Positions 7,789 through 17,336 of a DNA stretch of 63,884 nt are shown here, piece after piece. Below the pieces are notes generated by a model. It saw only the letters and a list, made by a program, of their open reading frames with translations, made no database searches and was not told the DNA's origin. Positions within the stretch are counted from its first letter, which is position 1, and each line of letters begins with the position of its first letter. The position numbers and the translations under genes were made by a program. Source of the DNA: CALCCV01 sp964388665 (lineage in GTDB: Bacteria > Bdellovibrionota > Bdellovibrionia > Bdellovibrionales > Bdellovibrionaceae); contig CAYMBJ010000014.1 of the NCBI GenBank assembly GCA_964388665.1, positions 1-63,884 on the forward strand, given 5' to 3'.

Positions 7789-9954
7789 ATGAAATACGAT
7801 GGCAAAGCGATACAACTGTCGCAATTACCAGAGGGGATTGTCGAACTGACATTTGATTTGCAAGGAGAGTCAGTCAATAAGTTCAATCAACTTACCGTGA
7901 ATGAGCTTCAAGAAGCAGTTGCAAAACTCAAAACGGAAAAGTCAATTCGCGGTCTTCTCATTAGAAGCAAAAAGGATTCATTCATTGTTGGCGCCGATGT
8001 CACTGAGTTTTTGACCCATTTCAAAAGACCACCTGAGGAACTGCAAGCGTGGCTTGGCGAAGTGAACAAAACCTTTTCGACAATTGAGGATTTTGAGTTT
8101 CCCACCATTTGTGCCATTAATGGTTTCGCATTTGGTGGTGGCCTGGAGATTGCTTTGACCACGAGCTTTCGGGTTTTAGCAGCCGGAGCCAAAGTGGGCT
8201 TACTAGAAACAAAACTGGGGATCTTTCCAGGCTGGGGAGGCACGGTCAGACTTTCTCGCTTGGTGGGTGCAGACAATGCCATCGAGTGGATTGCTTCCGG
8301 AGACCAATACTCTTCTGAAAGTGCGCTAAAAGTGGGAGTTGTGGATGCTGTTGTTGCACCAGACCAACTTCATGCATTGGCCTTGCAAATGTTGCAAGAT
8401 GCAATAGCGGGGAAACTCGACTGGAAATCTCGACGCGAAGAAAAAAAGGCGCCACTAAAACTTAATAAGACCGAGGCAACCATGGTTTTCGAGGGCGCAA
8501 AAGGCTTTGTTGCAGCCAAAGCGGGTCCTCACTATCCGGCGCCGCTCACCGCCATCGAAGTGATGCAACAAGGTGCAAATAAAACGCGAGACGAGGCCTT
8601 AGCAATTGAAGGAGTCGGTTTTGTAAAAATGGCTCACACACCAACTGCAAAGTCATTGGTGGGCTTATTTTTGGGCGATCAGTATCTGAAGAAGGTCAAT
8701 CGCGGCTTTGCAAAAAATGCTCAAGAAATCAAAACTACCGCCGTGCTGGGTGCGGGCATTATGGGCGGTGGGGTTGCCTACCAGACAGCGTCTAAAGGCA
8801 TTCCAATTTTGATGAAGGACATTTCTGAAACTGCCATCGTCTTGGGTTTGACTGAAGCCACCAAGCTGATGGACAAGCAAGTCAGTCGTGGAAAAATGAC
8901 CACCACAAAAATGGCTGAGTCTCTGACGCGCATTCGACCCACATTATCTTATGGCGACTTTGCCAGCGCCGATTTGGTTGTTGAGGCCGTTGTAGAAAAT
9001 GAAAAGATAAAAAAGCAAGTATTAGCAGAAACCGAAACGCATTTGCATGCCAAATCAATTCTGAGCAGCAACACTTCGACAATCTCCATCAACTCGCTTG
9101 CTGAAGGATTAAAAAGACCCGAAAACTTTTGCGGTGTGCACTTTTTTAATCCCGTCCACCGCATGCCTCTTGTGGAGATCATTCGGGGTAAAAAGACCAG
9201 CGAAACCACCATTGCGACTGCGGTTCAATATGCTCAGTCCATTGGTAAAACGCCCATCGTCGTCAACGACTGCGCGGGATTTTTGGTAAATAGAATTCTG
9301 TTTCCTTATTTCGCGGGCTTTGTGGGCCTAGTTAAAGACGGAGTAGAATTTAAGCGAATTGATAAGGTCATGGAAAAATTCGGATGGCCCATGGGGCCAG
9401 CCTACTTACTCGATGTCGTCGGCATTGACACTGGTCACCATGCAGATGCTGTCATGGCCCACGCCTATCCAGATCGAATGGGTCATACCGGAAAATCGGC
9501 CATTGATTTGATGTTTGAAGCTAAGAGATATGGTCAGAAAAATGGGGTTGGTTTTTATAAGTACGTTCCAGACAAAAAGGGTGTCCCCAAAAAAGAATTT
9601 GATCCCGCCGCTATTGATATCCTAAAGCCCGCAGTCCAGAACAAGAAGGACAGTGAAATCACCGATCAAGAGATCGTTGAGCGCATGATGCTGCCAATGA
9701 TATTCGAGTCCTCTCGCTGTTTAGAAGACAAGATCGTAGCCTCTCCCGTCGAAGTGGATTTGGGTCTTATCTACGGCCTGGGCTTTCCGCCCTTTAGAGG
9801 TGGCGCTTTGGCGTATGCCGACTCTGTGGGACTTTCTGATCTTTGTGGATTGGCAGAAAAATACAGATCTCTTGGTAAACTGTATGAGCCAACTGAACAA
9901 ATTGTGAAATTAGCTAAATCAGGACAAAAATTTTACTCTGAGATGGGAGCATAA
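7789..9954 (+). CDS. fadB: Fatty-acid oxidation complex alpha subunit FadB
   Basis: A 721-residue bifunctional enoyl-CoA hydratase / 3-hydroxyacyl-CoA dehydrogenase, close in layout to E. coli FadB. The crotonase domain (about 1-190) keeps both catalytic glutamates (E120 in FGGGLEIAL and E140 in LETKLGIFPG). The NAD-binding fold starts at about residue 320 with GAGIMGGGVAYQTASKG, and the dehydrogenase catalytic His is in GVHFFNPVHRMPLVEII (about 451). The C-terminal 3HCDH domain ends in LGFPPFRGGALAYAD. It is followed after one base by fadA, forming the alpha2-beta2 complex. Ribosome binding site GAGGTAC precedes the ATG. Confidence 0.96.
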   Translation: MKYDGKAIQLSQLPEGIVELTFDLQGESVNKFNQLTVNELQEAVAKLKTEKSIRGLLIRSKKDSFIVGADVTEFLTHFKRPPEELQAWLGEVNKTFSTIEDFEFPTICAINGFAFGGGLEIALTTSFRVLAAGAKVGLLETKLGIFPGWGGTVRLSRLVGADNAIEWIASGDQYSSESALKVGVVDAVVAPDQLHALALQMLQDAIAGKLDWKSRREEKKAPLKLNKTEATMVFEGAKGFVAAKAGPHYPAPLTAIEVMQQGANKTRDEALAIEGVGFVKMAHTPTAKSLVGLFLGDQYLKKVNRGFAKNAQEIKTTAVLGAGIMGGGVAYQTASKGIPILMKDISETAIVLGLTEATKLMDKQVSRGKMTTTKMAESLTRIRPTLSYGDFASADLVVEAVVENEKIKKQVLAETETHLHAKSILSSNTSTISINSLAEGLKRPENFCGVHFFNPVHRMPLVEIIRGKKTSETTIATAVQYAQSIGKTPIVVNDCAGFLVNRILFPYFAGFVGLVKDGVEFKRIDKVMEKFGWPMGPAYLLDVVGIDTGHHADAVMAHAYPDRMGHTGKSAIDLMFEAKRYGQKNGVGFYKYVPDKKGVPKKEFDPAAIDILKPAVQNKKDSEITDQEIVERMMLPMIFESSRCLEDKIVASPVEVDLGLIYGLGFPPFRGGALAYADSVGLSDLCGLAEKYRSLGKLYEPTEQIVKLAKSGQKFYSEMGA

Positions 9955-9955
9955 G

Positions 9956-11128
9956 ATGTCTACATTTAAAGAAGTTGTAATTGTTGATGCTGTCAGAACA
10001 CCAATGGGTCGCTCTAAAGGCGGCGCTTTTAGAAATGTGCGTGCCGAGAATCTTTCTGCCGAGGTCATGAAATCGCTTTTGGTGCGCAATCCAAAGCTCG
10101 ATCCTGCCGAAGTGGAAGATGTGATCTGGGGCTGCGTTCAACAAACCCTAGAGCAAGGCTTCAATATTGCTCGCTTCGCCTCGCTGATGACCAGAATTCC
10201 TCACACCACAAGTGCTCAGACTGTGAATCGCCTCTGTGGTTCATCAATGACAGCACTTCATTCTGCAGCCATGGCGATCATGACCGGGAATGGCGATGTG
10301 TTTATGGTGGGCGGAGTGGAGCACATGGGCCATGTACCAATGACTCATGGAATTGACCCCAATCCCACCACCAGCAAAACGTCAGCAAAAGCGGCGGGCA
10401 TGATGGGCCTCACCGCAGAACTCTTAGCCAAGCTCCACAATGTGAGTCGCGAAGCTCAAGATCAGTTTGCTCTGCGCTCACACCAGCGCGCTCACGAAGC
10501 TACAGTCAAAGGGCGCTTTGCTAATGAGATCATTCCCATTCAAGGCCATGATCAGACGGGTGCACTGTCCCTCATTACCCAAGACGAAGTGATTCGCAGC
10601 GATGCAAATATCGAAGCTCTTGCTAAACTCCCACCTGCATTTGACCCAAAATCGGGAACTGTGACTGCCGGAAATTCATCGGCGATTTCAGATGGAGCTT
10701 CGGGTTTGCTTGTCATGTCTGCTGATCGTGCAAAGTCTTTGGGCCTGCAACCAATGGCCAAAGTAAAGGCCATGGCCACTGCCGGCTGTGATCCCTCCAT
10801 CATGGGCTATGGACCTGTTCCCGCTGTTAAAAAGGCCTTGAGTCGAGCTGGCATGAAAATCAGTGATATTGATCTCTTCGAGCTGAACGAAGCCTTTGCC
10901 GCACAATCCATTCCTGTTTTAAAAGACTTGGGCCTATTGGATTTTGTCGACACCAAGGTAAACCTCAATGGCGGTGCAATTGCTCTAGGCCATCCTTTGG
11001 GATGTTCAGGTGCTCGCATCATCGGTACACTCCTCCATCAGATGAAAGCCAACAATGCCAAAACTGGAATCGCTACTATGTGCATCGGTATGGGCCAAGG
11101 TGTGGCTACGGTTTTTGAAAGAGTCTAA
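9956..11128 (+). CDS. fadA: Acetyl-CoA C-acyltransferase (3-ketoacyl-CoA thiolase) FadA
   Basis: A 390-residue thiolase that cleaves 3-ketoacyl-CoA with CoA to acetyl-CoA in the last step of beta-oxidation. The nucleophilic Cys94 is in TVNRLCGSSMTAL; the base motifs NGGAIALGHPLGCSG and CIGMGQGVATVFE near the end supply the catalytic His and Cys. Length matches E. coli FadA. The ATG lies one base after the fadB stop, so the pair is one transcription and probably translation unit. A hairpin about 50 bases downstream may end the operon. Confidence 0.96.
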   Translation: MSTFKEVVIVDAVRTPMGRSKGGAFRNVRAENLSAEVMKSLLVRNPKLDPAEVEDVIWGCVQQTLEQGFNIARFASLMTRIPHTTSAQTVNRLCGSSMTALHSAAMAIMTGNGDVFMVGGVEHMGHVPMTHGIDPNPTTSKTSAKAAGMMGLTAELLAKLHNVSREAQDQFALRSHQRAHEATVKGRFANEIIPIQGHDQTGALSLITQDEVIRSDANIEALAKLPPAFDPKSGTVTAGNSSAISDGASGLLVMSADRAKSLGLQPMAKVKAMATAGCDPSIMGYGPVPAVKKALSRAGMKISDIDLFELNEAFAAQSIPVLKDLGLLDFVDTKVNLNGGAIALGHPLGCSGARIIGTLLHQMKANNAKTGIATMCIGMGQGVATVFERV

Positions 11129-11175
11129 TTCTCGTCAGTAGAAATTTTCTAAGTCAAAATTAAGATTGTTATTCG

Positions 11176-11229
11176 GAACGGACCGCTCTCCAGCGGTTCG
11201 TTCGCAAATCTCATCATTCGACCTTTTTT
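11176..11229 (+). terminator. Hairpin downstream of fadBA, possible terminator
   Basis: GAACGGACCGCT (11176-11187) pairs with AGCGGTTCGTTC (11192-11203) with one mismatch around a 4-base loop. A T-rich tract (CCTTTTTTGTTT) comes only about 20 bases later, so this is not a textbook intrinsic terminator, but it is the only strong stem after the operon. Confidence 0.5.
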
Positions 11230-11371
11230 GTTTAATTGTGACTGCAATTCATCCGAAATAGAAAATAAATATTAACCCGGCTGAAAGTAAGCTAACAAAG
11301 CAACACTTCGGTTGCTTCCAGTAATTTTTTTTAGAATTGCAATTGCCGCCTAACTGAATTTTGGAGTTGGA

Positions 11372-13252
11372 TTGAAATTTTTCAGAAATAAGAAAATCAT
11401 ATTGGGGATCGCAGGTCTTGTTCTTTTTTTTGGATTTTTGCTGAGCAATTTTAATAGATTTTCTTCAGTCGAACGAAAGATTACCTCCTTTGATAGCGTC
11501 GAACCCATCGAGTTTGTATCCACCGCTGCAAGCTCTTCTAGAGCAAACCTCGAAGAGCGCGATTGCACCACCAGTACATCTTCACTCGTAAGTCTTAGCA
11601 GCGGTAAAATTGTTTATGGTTGCTACGCTAACGAGCGTTCAAATCAAAAGCAAAATATCCTTCCTGATTTTTCTTACGCTGGATACCGAGGCGGCGGCGT
11701 TGCCCTGCCCGAAGTGGATACGGTGATAACACTTCAGCCAGAGACAGGGGATGCAAGAGCACGAATTCAGGCAGCAGTCGATTCGGTTGGCTCGCGACCT
11801 GCCGACCGCAATGGTCATCGCGGCGCCGTGCTTTTGACCAAGGGTCGGTATGAAGTGAGCGGATCGGTTGTTATCAAGCAGAGCGGAGTCGTTTTGCGAG
11901 GAGAAGGTCAGATTCCTGATGGCACGGTGATCGTTTCGACACAAAAGGGGAGATTCGATGATCGCATACCAATCATCGAGGTACGCGGATCCAGTGCCAA
12001 GCCAGCACTGGTGAGTTCGTCAAAAACTCGCATTACTCAGAGTTTCGTCGGCGCAGGAGTGCGATCCTTTGATGTGGAAAATTCACGGGCCTATTCGGTA
12101 GGAGATACGATTGTCGTGGTGAAAACTCCCAACGACGCATGGATTCGTGCTTTAGGGATGGATCAGATTTCAAAGTACAATAAAAATTCGAACAATTGGG
12201 CCGCCAGTTCGTATCGAGTGCAGCACGAGAGACAAATCGTCGCCATTGACCGCGACACTATTTTGGTTGATATCCCTCTAGTGGACCCCATTTTAGAGGA
12301 ATTTGGCGGGGGTGAAATCTACTTAGCCAAACCACAGGGAAGAATCAGCGAAGTTGGAGTAGAGAATCTTCGACTCAAAGCAACCTACACTAGCAATACC
12401 GACGAGACTCAAGCCGCTGTTGGAGTCTATCTTACAGGCGTAGTGAATGGTTGGGTAAAAAACGTCACGACTCAATTTCTGTCAAAGTCGACCGTTTTTA
12501 TACACGAAAATACAAAGTTCATCACAGTGCAAGATTCAGCTTTTTTAGATCCAAAATCGCAAATTACAGGACAGCGGCGCTACAGCTTTGATGTTGAAGG
12601 TGGAATTGGGCATCTCATTCAACGCTGTTACAGCAATCAAGGAAGACACAACTTTGTTTCAGGATCACAAACAACTGGGCCTCATGTTTGGTTGGATGCA
12701 ATTGCTTTCAATAGCTACGAAGATGATGGACCTCACCATCGCTGGTCAACTGGACTTCTATTTGACAATATCAGCAGCCAAAATATCAATGTTCAAAACC
12801 GCATGTCCAGTGGCACAGGCCACGGCTGGGCCGGCGTTCAGGTGATGTTTTGGAAAATAGCCGCCAAATCCTATGTCGTACAAGCCCCACCAGGAGGTAT
12901 GAGTTGGGCCGTGAATCCCAGCGGCAAGAGAAGCGCTGGAGGCTATGATGGTGTCAAAAATCCCCAAGGAATCGTACAGTCGTTAAAAGGCATTCCTCGC
13001 AGTCTGTATTTGCAGCAATTGGAAGATAGACTGGGAACTCATGCCGTCGAGCAGGTCACAACACCAGCGCAAAGAGGCGACTCAAGTGCGACCGTTTGGA
13101 ATAGCTTGATCGCCAAAGCAAGCGCCGGCCGAGAATTTTCATCGACCTCCGGCCAAGTCAAATCCGGAGACTCCAAAAATAGCTCGAAGAAGAAGTCGAA
13201 GAAAAAATCTAAGAAAAAGAAAAAGAAAAAGAAAAAAAAGAAAAAAAAGTAG
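11372..13252 (+). CDS. Exported right-handed beta-helix protein (pectate-lyase-like) with poly-lysine tail
   Basis: A 626-residue protein with an N-terminal membrane segment (KKIILGIAGLVLFFGFLLS), acting as signal or anchor, and a pectate-lyase-3-like beta-helix. GDARARIQAAVDSVG and the run KGRYEVSGSVVIKQSGVVLRGEG are typical of the first coils of such folds, which usually bind or cleave polysaccharides. Catalytic residues cannot be assigned. The last ~30 residues are almost only Lys with a few Ser (SSKKKSKKKSKKKK...), encoded by an A-rich AAG/AAA tract. Translation starts at TTG, supported by GGAG five bases upstream. Monocistronic. Confidence 0.75.
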   Translation: MKFFRNKKIILGIAGLVLFFGFLLSNFNRFSSVERKITSFDSVEPIEFVSTAASSSRANLEERDCTTSTSSLVSLSSGKIVYGCYANERSNQKQNILPDFSYAGYRGGGVALPEVDTVITLQPETGDARARIQAAVDSVGSRPADRNGHRGAVLLTKGRYEVSGSVVIKQSGVVLRGEGQIPDGTVIVSTQKGRFDDRIPIIEVRGSSAKPALVSSSKTRITQSFVGAGVRSFDVENSRAYSVGDTIVVVKTPNDAWIRALGMDQISKYNKNSNNWAASSYRVQHERQIVAIDRDTILVDIPLVDPILEEFGGGEIYLAKPQGRISEVGVENLRLKATYTSNTDETQAAVGVYLTGVVNGWVKNVTTQFLSKSTVFIHENTKFITVQDSAFLDPKSQITGQRRYSFDVEGGIGHLIQRCYSNQGRHNFVSGSQTTGPHVWLDAIAFNSYEDDGPHHRWSTGLLFDNISSQNINVQNRMSSGTGHGWAGVQVMFWKIAAKSYVVQAPPGGMSWAVNPSGKRSAGGYDGVKNPQGIVQSLKGIPRSLYLQQLEDRLGTHAVEQVTTPAQRGDSSATVWNSLIAKASAGREFSSTSGQVKSGDSKNSSKKKSKKKSKKKKKKKKKKKKK

Positions 13253-13313
13253 CTTTGAGAGAATTGAGTGGTGTTTAGGTTCGGCGAATTAAGAAATTAA
13301 TTGCTCTACCAGA

Positions 13314-13337
13314 CTCCTGAAAAACTCAGATTCAGGC
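13314..13337 (+). repeat. Dispersed CCTGAAAAACTCAG repeat, copy B
   Basis: Second copy of the 24-bp element (see 2682-2705), with perfectly complementary ends CCTGAA...TTCAGG. It sits in the gap between the convergent beta-helix and ROK genes, and its last base is the first base of the ROK stop codon on the minus strand. Read from either strand it lies just after a gene, as expected of a bidirectional 3'-end element. Confidence 0.65.
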
Positions 13338-14278
13338 TAGTCCTTTGTCAGAAAAGCCATATAGGCGGCGCCTAATAGAAACGCGTTCTCCTGTAGCTCC
13401 GAGGGCAAAATTTGCATCTGCAAATGCAAGGAATTAGGTAGCCGTGCCAAATTGGCTTCCGCCTGCTTTAGAAAGAGTGGATGCGCTTTCGAAAAACCCC
13501 CACTCAGGATGATGGCCTCCGGATAGACCACCTCTGCCAAAAGATTGCAAAAGCGCGCAAGGTGAGCTGCGTACTGTTGAAAAGCCCCAAGCGCCAGACC
13601 GTTTCCGGCTCTTGCTGCCTCCACCCATGCCTCTGGCGTCGGGAGCTTTTCCAACTCGCAAAAACGCTGCAAAGCAAGGCGGGGAGCGAGATAGGTTTCG
13701 GCGCAACCTTTACGTCCGCAGCCGCAAATCATGTTGTCGTCGAATATATTTAGAGGAAGATGGCTAAGCTCCGGATGAAATTTATCGCGAACTTTCCAAA
13801 GTTTTTTATTTTGAATCACACCCACGCCTACGCCAGTTCCCAATGTGACATAGGCCATGTGAGCAAATTGCTTTCCCGCTCCCAACCACATCTCTCCAAG
13901 CGCGCCTGCGGCAGCGTCGTTTTCTAAAAACGTGGGCAAGCCAAAAGCCTCTTCTATGGTCGAGCGCAACGGAACCCGCCCCCAAGACGTGCCATCAGTT
14001 TTGAGATTAGTAGGATCCTCTAAAGTACCCTTCACCAGATCCAAGGGGCCGGCACTAGCAATGCCAACTTTGGTGAATTGGGCACTCTTTTGTAGAGCTT
14101 GCCCCATCTTCACGAGTTGATTCAAAAAACCATGAGCACGATGACTGGTATTGACTGGTTCGTGAATCTTAAAAAGAACCTCGCCTTCACCGTTGATGAT
14201 GGCAGCATTGACCTTAGTTCCACCAATGTCGTAGGCCAAGCAAGTCTGGCTCTGAGAAAAGGAAATCGAATCACTCAT
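13337..14278 (-). CDS. ROK-family sugar kinase (putative glucokinase)
   Basis: A 313-residue ROK protein without the N-terminal DNA-binding domain of ROK repressors, so a kinase. Motifs: ATP-binding DIGGTKVNAAIINGEG, catalytic ENDAAAGALGEMWLG, LGTGVGVGVIQNKKLW, and the ROK zinc-site cluster CGCGRKGCAETYLA. The ATG overlaps the stop of otsB (ATGA), so it is the last gene of the otsA-otsB-ROK operon, where phosphorylation of glucose released from trehalose would be a logical job. Substrate not proven from sequence. Confidence 0.88.
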   Translation of the reverse strand: MSDSISFSQSQTCLAYDIGGTKVNAAIINGEGEVLFKIHEPVNTSHRAHGFLNQLVKMGQALQKSAQFTKVGIASAGPLDLVKGTLEDPTNLKTDGTSWGRVPLRSTIEEAFGLPTFLENDAAAGALGEMWLGAGKQFAHMAYVTLGTGVGVGVIQNKKLWKVRDKFHPELSHLPLNIFDDNMICGCGRKGCAETYLAPRLALQRFCELEKLPTPEAWVEAARAGNGLALGAFQQYAAHLARFCNLLAEVVYPEAIILSGGFSKAHPLFLKQAEANLARLPNSLHLQMQILPSELQENAFLLGAAYMAFLTKD

Positions 14279-15057
14279 TGGGTCCTCCTTGCCGTTTGAA
14301 TATCATCTATCATTTTCAATAGTCGCTGCACCTGAGCCTGGCGCTCGACAAAATAAGGGGCAGCGGTGTTCTTTCTTTGCCCCACACAGATTGAAAATAC
14401 ATTTGGCGAATTGAGGCGAAAAACATATTCATCTGTGATATCGTCGCCGACAAAAACGCTCTGCTTTAGTTTCAGTTTTTTCATGGCCTTGAGTAGGGCC
14501 TCGCCCTTGTCGCTGGCTTGAGGCGGCAAAACATTGAGCACGCTTTTTCCTTCGATCAATTTGGCCTTACCCAGTTCAGAACAGAGATTCCAAATTCTCT
14601 GTTTTGCCTGAGTTGAATTTTTGGCCTCGCGAAAGTGCACAGACAAAGAGACCACCTTATTTTCGACAAAAATTCCAGAATCAATTTTGGCAACTTCGCG
14701 CTTGAGCTTTTTGCTCCATGAACTGACAAATTGCTTAGCCTCGCGATTGTCAGATATTTTAAAAAAATCCAAACCATGATTGCCAATCATTGGAAAATCA
14801 CCCAGTCCAAATTTAATCAAATTTTTAATACTTCTTCCAGAAATAATAAGAACAGGCCCATGCTCTAGAAGAGCAAAAAGCATGTTTTTCACCTTTTCTG
14901 TCATAAAGGCCCGCATCGGATCTCGCACGATGGGCGCCAAGGTGCCGTCATAATCAAAAGCAATCAAGGTCGGCGCCCGTAGTAGAAACTTTTCTAAATC
15001 CTTGGTTCCGGTTTTTGAAAAAACATAACAGTGCTTCGAGTTGAGTTTATCTTTCAT
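14275..15057 (-). CDS. otsB: Trehalose-6-phosphate phosphatase OtsB
   Basis: A 260-residue HAD-superfamily phosphatase that dephosphorylates trehalose-6-phosphate. HAD motif I is AFDYDGTLAPIV (nucleophile and acid Asp, about residues 35-39), motif II is VLIISGRS, and motif IV is VFVGDDITDEYVF near residue 220. The Lys of motif III precedes it in QASDKGEALL. The gene starts 13 bases after otsA and overlaps the ROK gene by 4 bases. Confidence 0.93.
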   Translation of the reverse strand: MKDKLNSKHCYVFSKTGTKDLEKFLLRAPTLIAFDYDGTLAPIVRDPMRAFMTEKVKNMLFALLEHGPVLIISGRSIKNLIKFGLGDFPMIGNHGLDFFKISDNREAKQFVSSWSKKLKREVAKIDSGIFVENKVVSLSVHFREAKNSTQAKQRIWNLCSELGKAKLIEGKSVLNVLPPQASDKGEALLKAMKKLKLKQSVFVGDDITDEYVFRLNSPNVFSICVGQRKNTAAPYFVERQAQVQRLLKMIDDIQTARRTQ

Positions 15058-15069
15058 TTATAGGTCCCA

Positions 15070-17286
15070 TCAATTCCAAAAGTGGCGACGCTGTTTTATC
15101 TTAACAGCGTCCAACAGCATTCGCCCTGCCCAACGAAAAATATTAAACTCGCCAACCACTTTGCGCATGATTTCCATTCGCTGTGACTGCTCCTCAGGTG
15201 GCATGGAAAAGGCAATATGTAGCGCTTCGGAAAACTGCCTAATGTAATAGGGATTGATGATCAGGGCCTCAGCCAACTCGCGCGCAGCGCCCGTGAATTG
15301 ACTCAATATGAGCACGCCTTGCAAATCTGAACGACATGAGACAAACTCTTTAGCCACTAAGTTCATACCATCATGAAGAGAGCTCACCACGCAGACATCA
15401 GCCGCCTTGAGATACTTTTGGACTTCGTCGGGATTGTGATGCTTTGCTAGTAGAATGACAGGATTGTAGTTGCCAGTTGAGAATCTTCTATTGACCTCAT
15501 TGACCAGATCCTGAACCTGCTTTTGAAAAAATTGGTAGGTATCAATTCCTGATCGAGACGGGGCACCAATCTGAATCAAAACCACTTTGCCACGCCACTC
15601 GGGATGAGTCTCTAATAGGGACTCAAAGGACCGGATGCGCTCCAAGATGCCCTTGGTGTAGTCAAGACGATCCACTCCGATTGCGATCTTCATATCCAAA
15701 CTCAAACCGTGTCGGTTGCGAATCTCTTCGCGCTCTTTGCCCAGCGATACCTTTTGTCCGATCCAGGTGGTGTCAATTGAGATGGGATAAGGATTGACTG
15801 CGCAAACATGGCCATGGTGCTGGACCAAAAACTCGTCATGATCAATTCGACTCTCCAAGTAGCGATCAACAGTGTCGAGAAAATTATTACAATGGTAACG
15901 GGTGTGAAATCCTAAAATACTGCTTCCCAACAGGCCTTCCAAAATTTCATCGCGCCAAGGACAGATACCAAAAGACTCCGGATTTGGCCAAGGAATGTGC
16001 CAAAAGGTGATGATGACCGCATCAGGTATGAGTTTTCGCAATAGTCCCGGCAGCAGTGCAAAATGGTAATCCTGCACCAAGATCACCGGCGACTTGGTTT
16101 TGACTTCCGCCAAAATTCGCTCCGCAAAGAGAGCGTTCACATCCTTATAGGCCTGCCAATCTCTATCGCGAAAAACCGGTCTGACATGTGCAATATGGCA
16201 CAATGGCCACAAACCTTCATTCGAAAATCCATAGTAGTATCCCTGCTCTTGCTCAGGGGTCAGCCAAACGCGCTTTAACTGATAGTGATTCTTTCCAGGA
16301 GGCACCCAAAGCTTGTCTCGCGAATCCACAAACTCACGATCTGCACTGCCGCTGCCATGGGCAACCCACACTCCTGAGCAGGCGCGCATGATCGGCTCAA
16401 TGGCAGTAACTAAACCGCTGGCAGGAAAGCTCACTTTGACTTCGCCATCTTTCTTCTCGTGAATGTAAGGCTCTCGATTGGACACAGCGATGATCTCTTC
16501 GTCCATGAGTTCTCGATTTAAAATTTGTTTGAGCAGCTCAGGACTCCACTGCACGCGAAACTCATCTCGAGAGAACTGGATGCGCTCCAAATCACGTGCT
16601 AAAACCCGCAGATCCCTGGCAATGGGGCGCAGGGCGGGGCTCCTCAGTGCCTGAATAGCAGCTTGTGGTTTCTGCAATACTTGCCGAAACTCGCGCAAGA
16701 AATTGCGCCAGGAGGATTTGGCGATGAGAAAGGCCATAAAAGAAAGTGTCAAAAACAAAAAAACAAACAACAATGTTACCGAAATCTGCGTGGTGTTGCT
16801 GCGTGTATGTAAAAAATCGGCATTGTGAACGACGATCAATCTTGCCTTGAGCAAGCCCCCCTCAATCACAGGAATTATTGAAACATAGAAGTTTTGCACT
16901 TCTGTTTTCAAAAAATAATCGGTCTCGTTTTCATTGAGGTCCATATTTGCACACTGAATTTGCTCTGGAAATTTTTCGGTATTGTAAATGCTGCCATTTG
17001 ATCGTAAACTCAAAGCCGAGTCAGGCCTGCCGCCGGGACAAAGCGCCAAGGCATGCACTCTCTCGTCTTGTAATATTCTTTGAAATATTTTCTCTAGCTG
17101 AGAAGTCTTGGTCTCTTCCAGATCGACAATCAGATCATGGAGAGTGAACTCAACAAGACGAGATCTGACTTGTAAGTCGCGCGTGAACCACGCGGTGGTC
17201 AGGTAGTCTACTAAATAAGCAGTTATGTTGCCAAGGACGAGCATGAGAACAATGACGGGGATAGCGAATCTGAGTACTAATTTCAT
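15070..17286 (-). CDS. otsA: Trehalose-6-phosphate synthase OtsA with N-terminal membrane sensor-like module
   Basis: A 738-residue protein, far longer than soluble OtsA (about 470). Residues ~1-30 form a membrane helix (VLRFAIPVIVLMLVLGNI). About 130 residues then look extracytoplasmic, a second helix follows near 170-190 (VTLLFVFLFLTLSFMAFLIA), and then a charged linker. This is the topology of sensor kinases and chemoreceptors. The catalytic GT20 domain (about 265-735) keeps its signatures: VQDYHFALLP, FWHIPWPNPESF, GVDRLDYTKGI for substrate phosphate binding and SSLHDGMNLVAKEFV for the UDP-glucose site. It makes trehalose-6-P from UDP-glucose and glucose-6-P. First gene of otsA-otsB-ROK, divergent from a GH15 gene. 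Confidence 0.93.
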   Translation of the reverse strand: MKLVLRFAIPVIVLMLVLGNITAYLVDYLTTAWFTRDLQVRSRLVEFTLHDLIVDLEETKTSQLEKIFQRILQDERVHALALCPGGRPDSALSLRSNGSIYNTEKFPEQIQCANMDLNENETDYFLKTEVQNFYVSIIPVIEGGLLKARLIVVHNADFLHTRSNTTQISVTLLFVFLFLTLSFMAFLIAKSSWRNFLREFRQVLQKPQAAIQALRSPALRPIARDLRVLARDLERIQFSRDEFRVQWSPELLKQILNRELMDEEIIAVSNREPYIHEKKDGEVKVSFPASGLVTAIEPIMRACSGVWVAHGSGSADREFVDSRDKLWVPPGKNHYQLKRVWLTPEQEQGYYYGFSNEGLWPLCHIAHVRPVFRDRDWQAYKDVNALFAERILAEVKTKSPVILVQDYHFALLPGLLRKLIPDAVIITFWHIPWPNPESFGICPWRDEILEGLLGSSILGFHTRYHCNNFLDTVDRYLESRIDHDEFLVQHHGHVCAVNPYPISIDTTWIGQKVSLGKEREEIRNRHGLSLDMKIAIGVDRLDYTKGILERIRSFESLLETHPEWRGKVVLIQIGAPSRSGIDTYQFFQKQVQDLVNEVNRRFSTGNYNPVILLAKHHNPDEVQKYLKAADVCVVSSLHDGMNLVAKEFVSCRSDLQGVLILSQFTGAARELAEALIINPYYIRQFSEALHIAFSMPPEEQSQRMEIMRKVVGEFNIFRWAGRMLLDAVKIKQRRHFWN

Positions 17287-17336
17287 GCATCACACATACA
17301 AAATAAACGGGTGAGAGTAAACAGAAAGGCTCGAGA

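Noticed and set aside
7598..7792. 64-codon open frame before fadB, overlapping its ATG
   Set aside because: No ribosome binding site, no family resemblance, odd composition; more likely the fadB leader.
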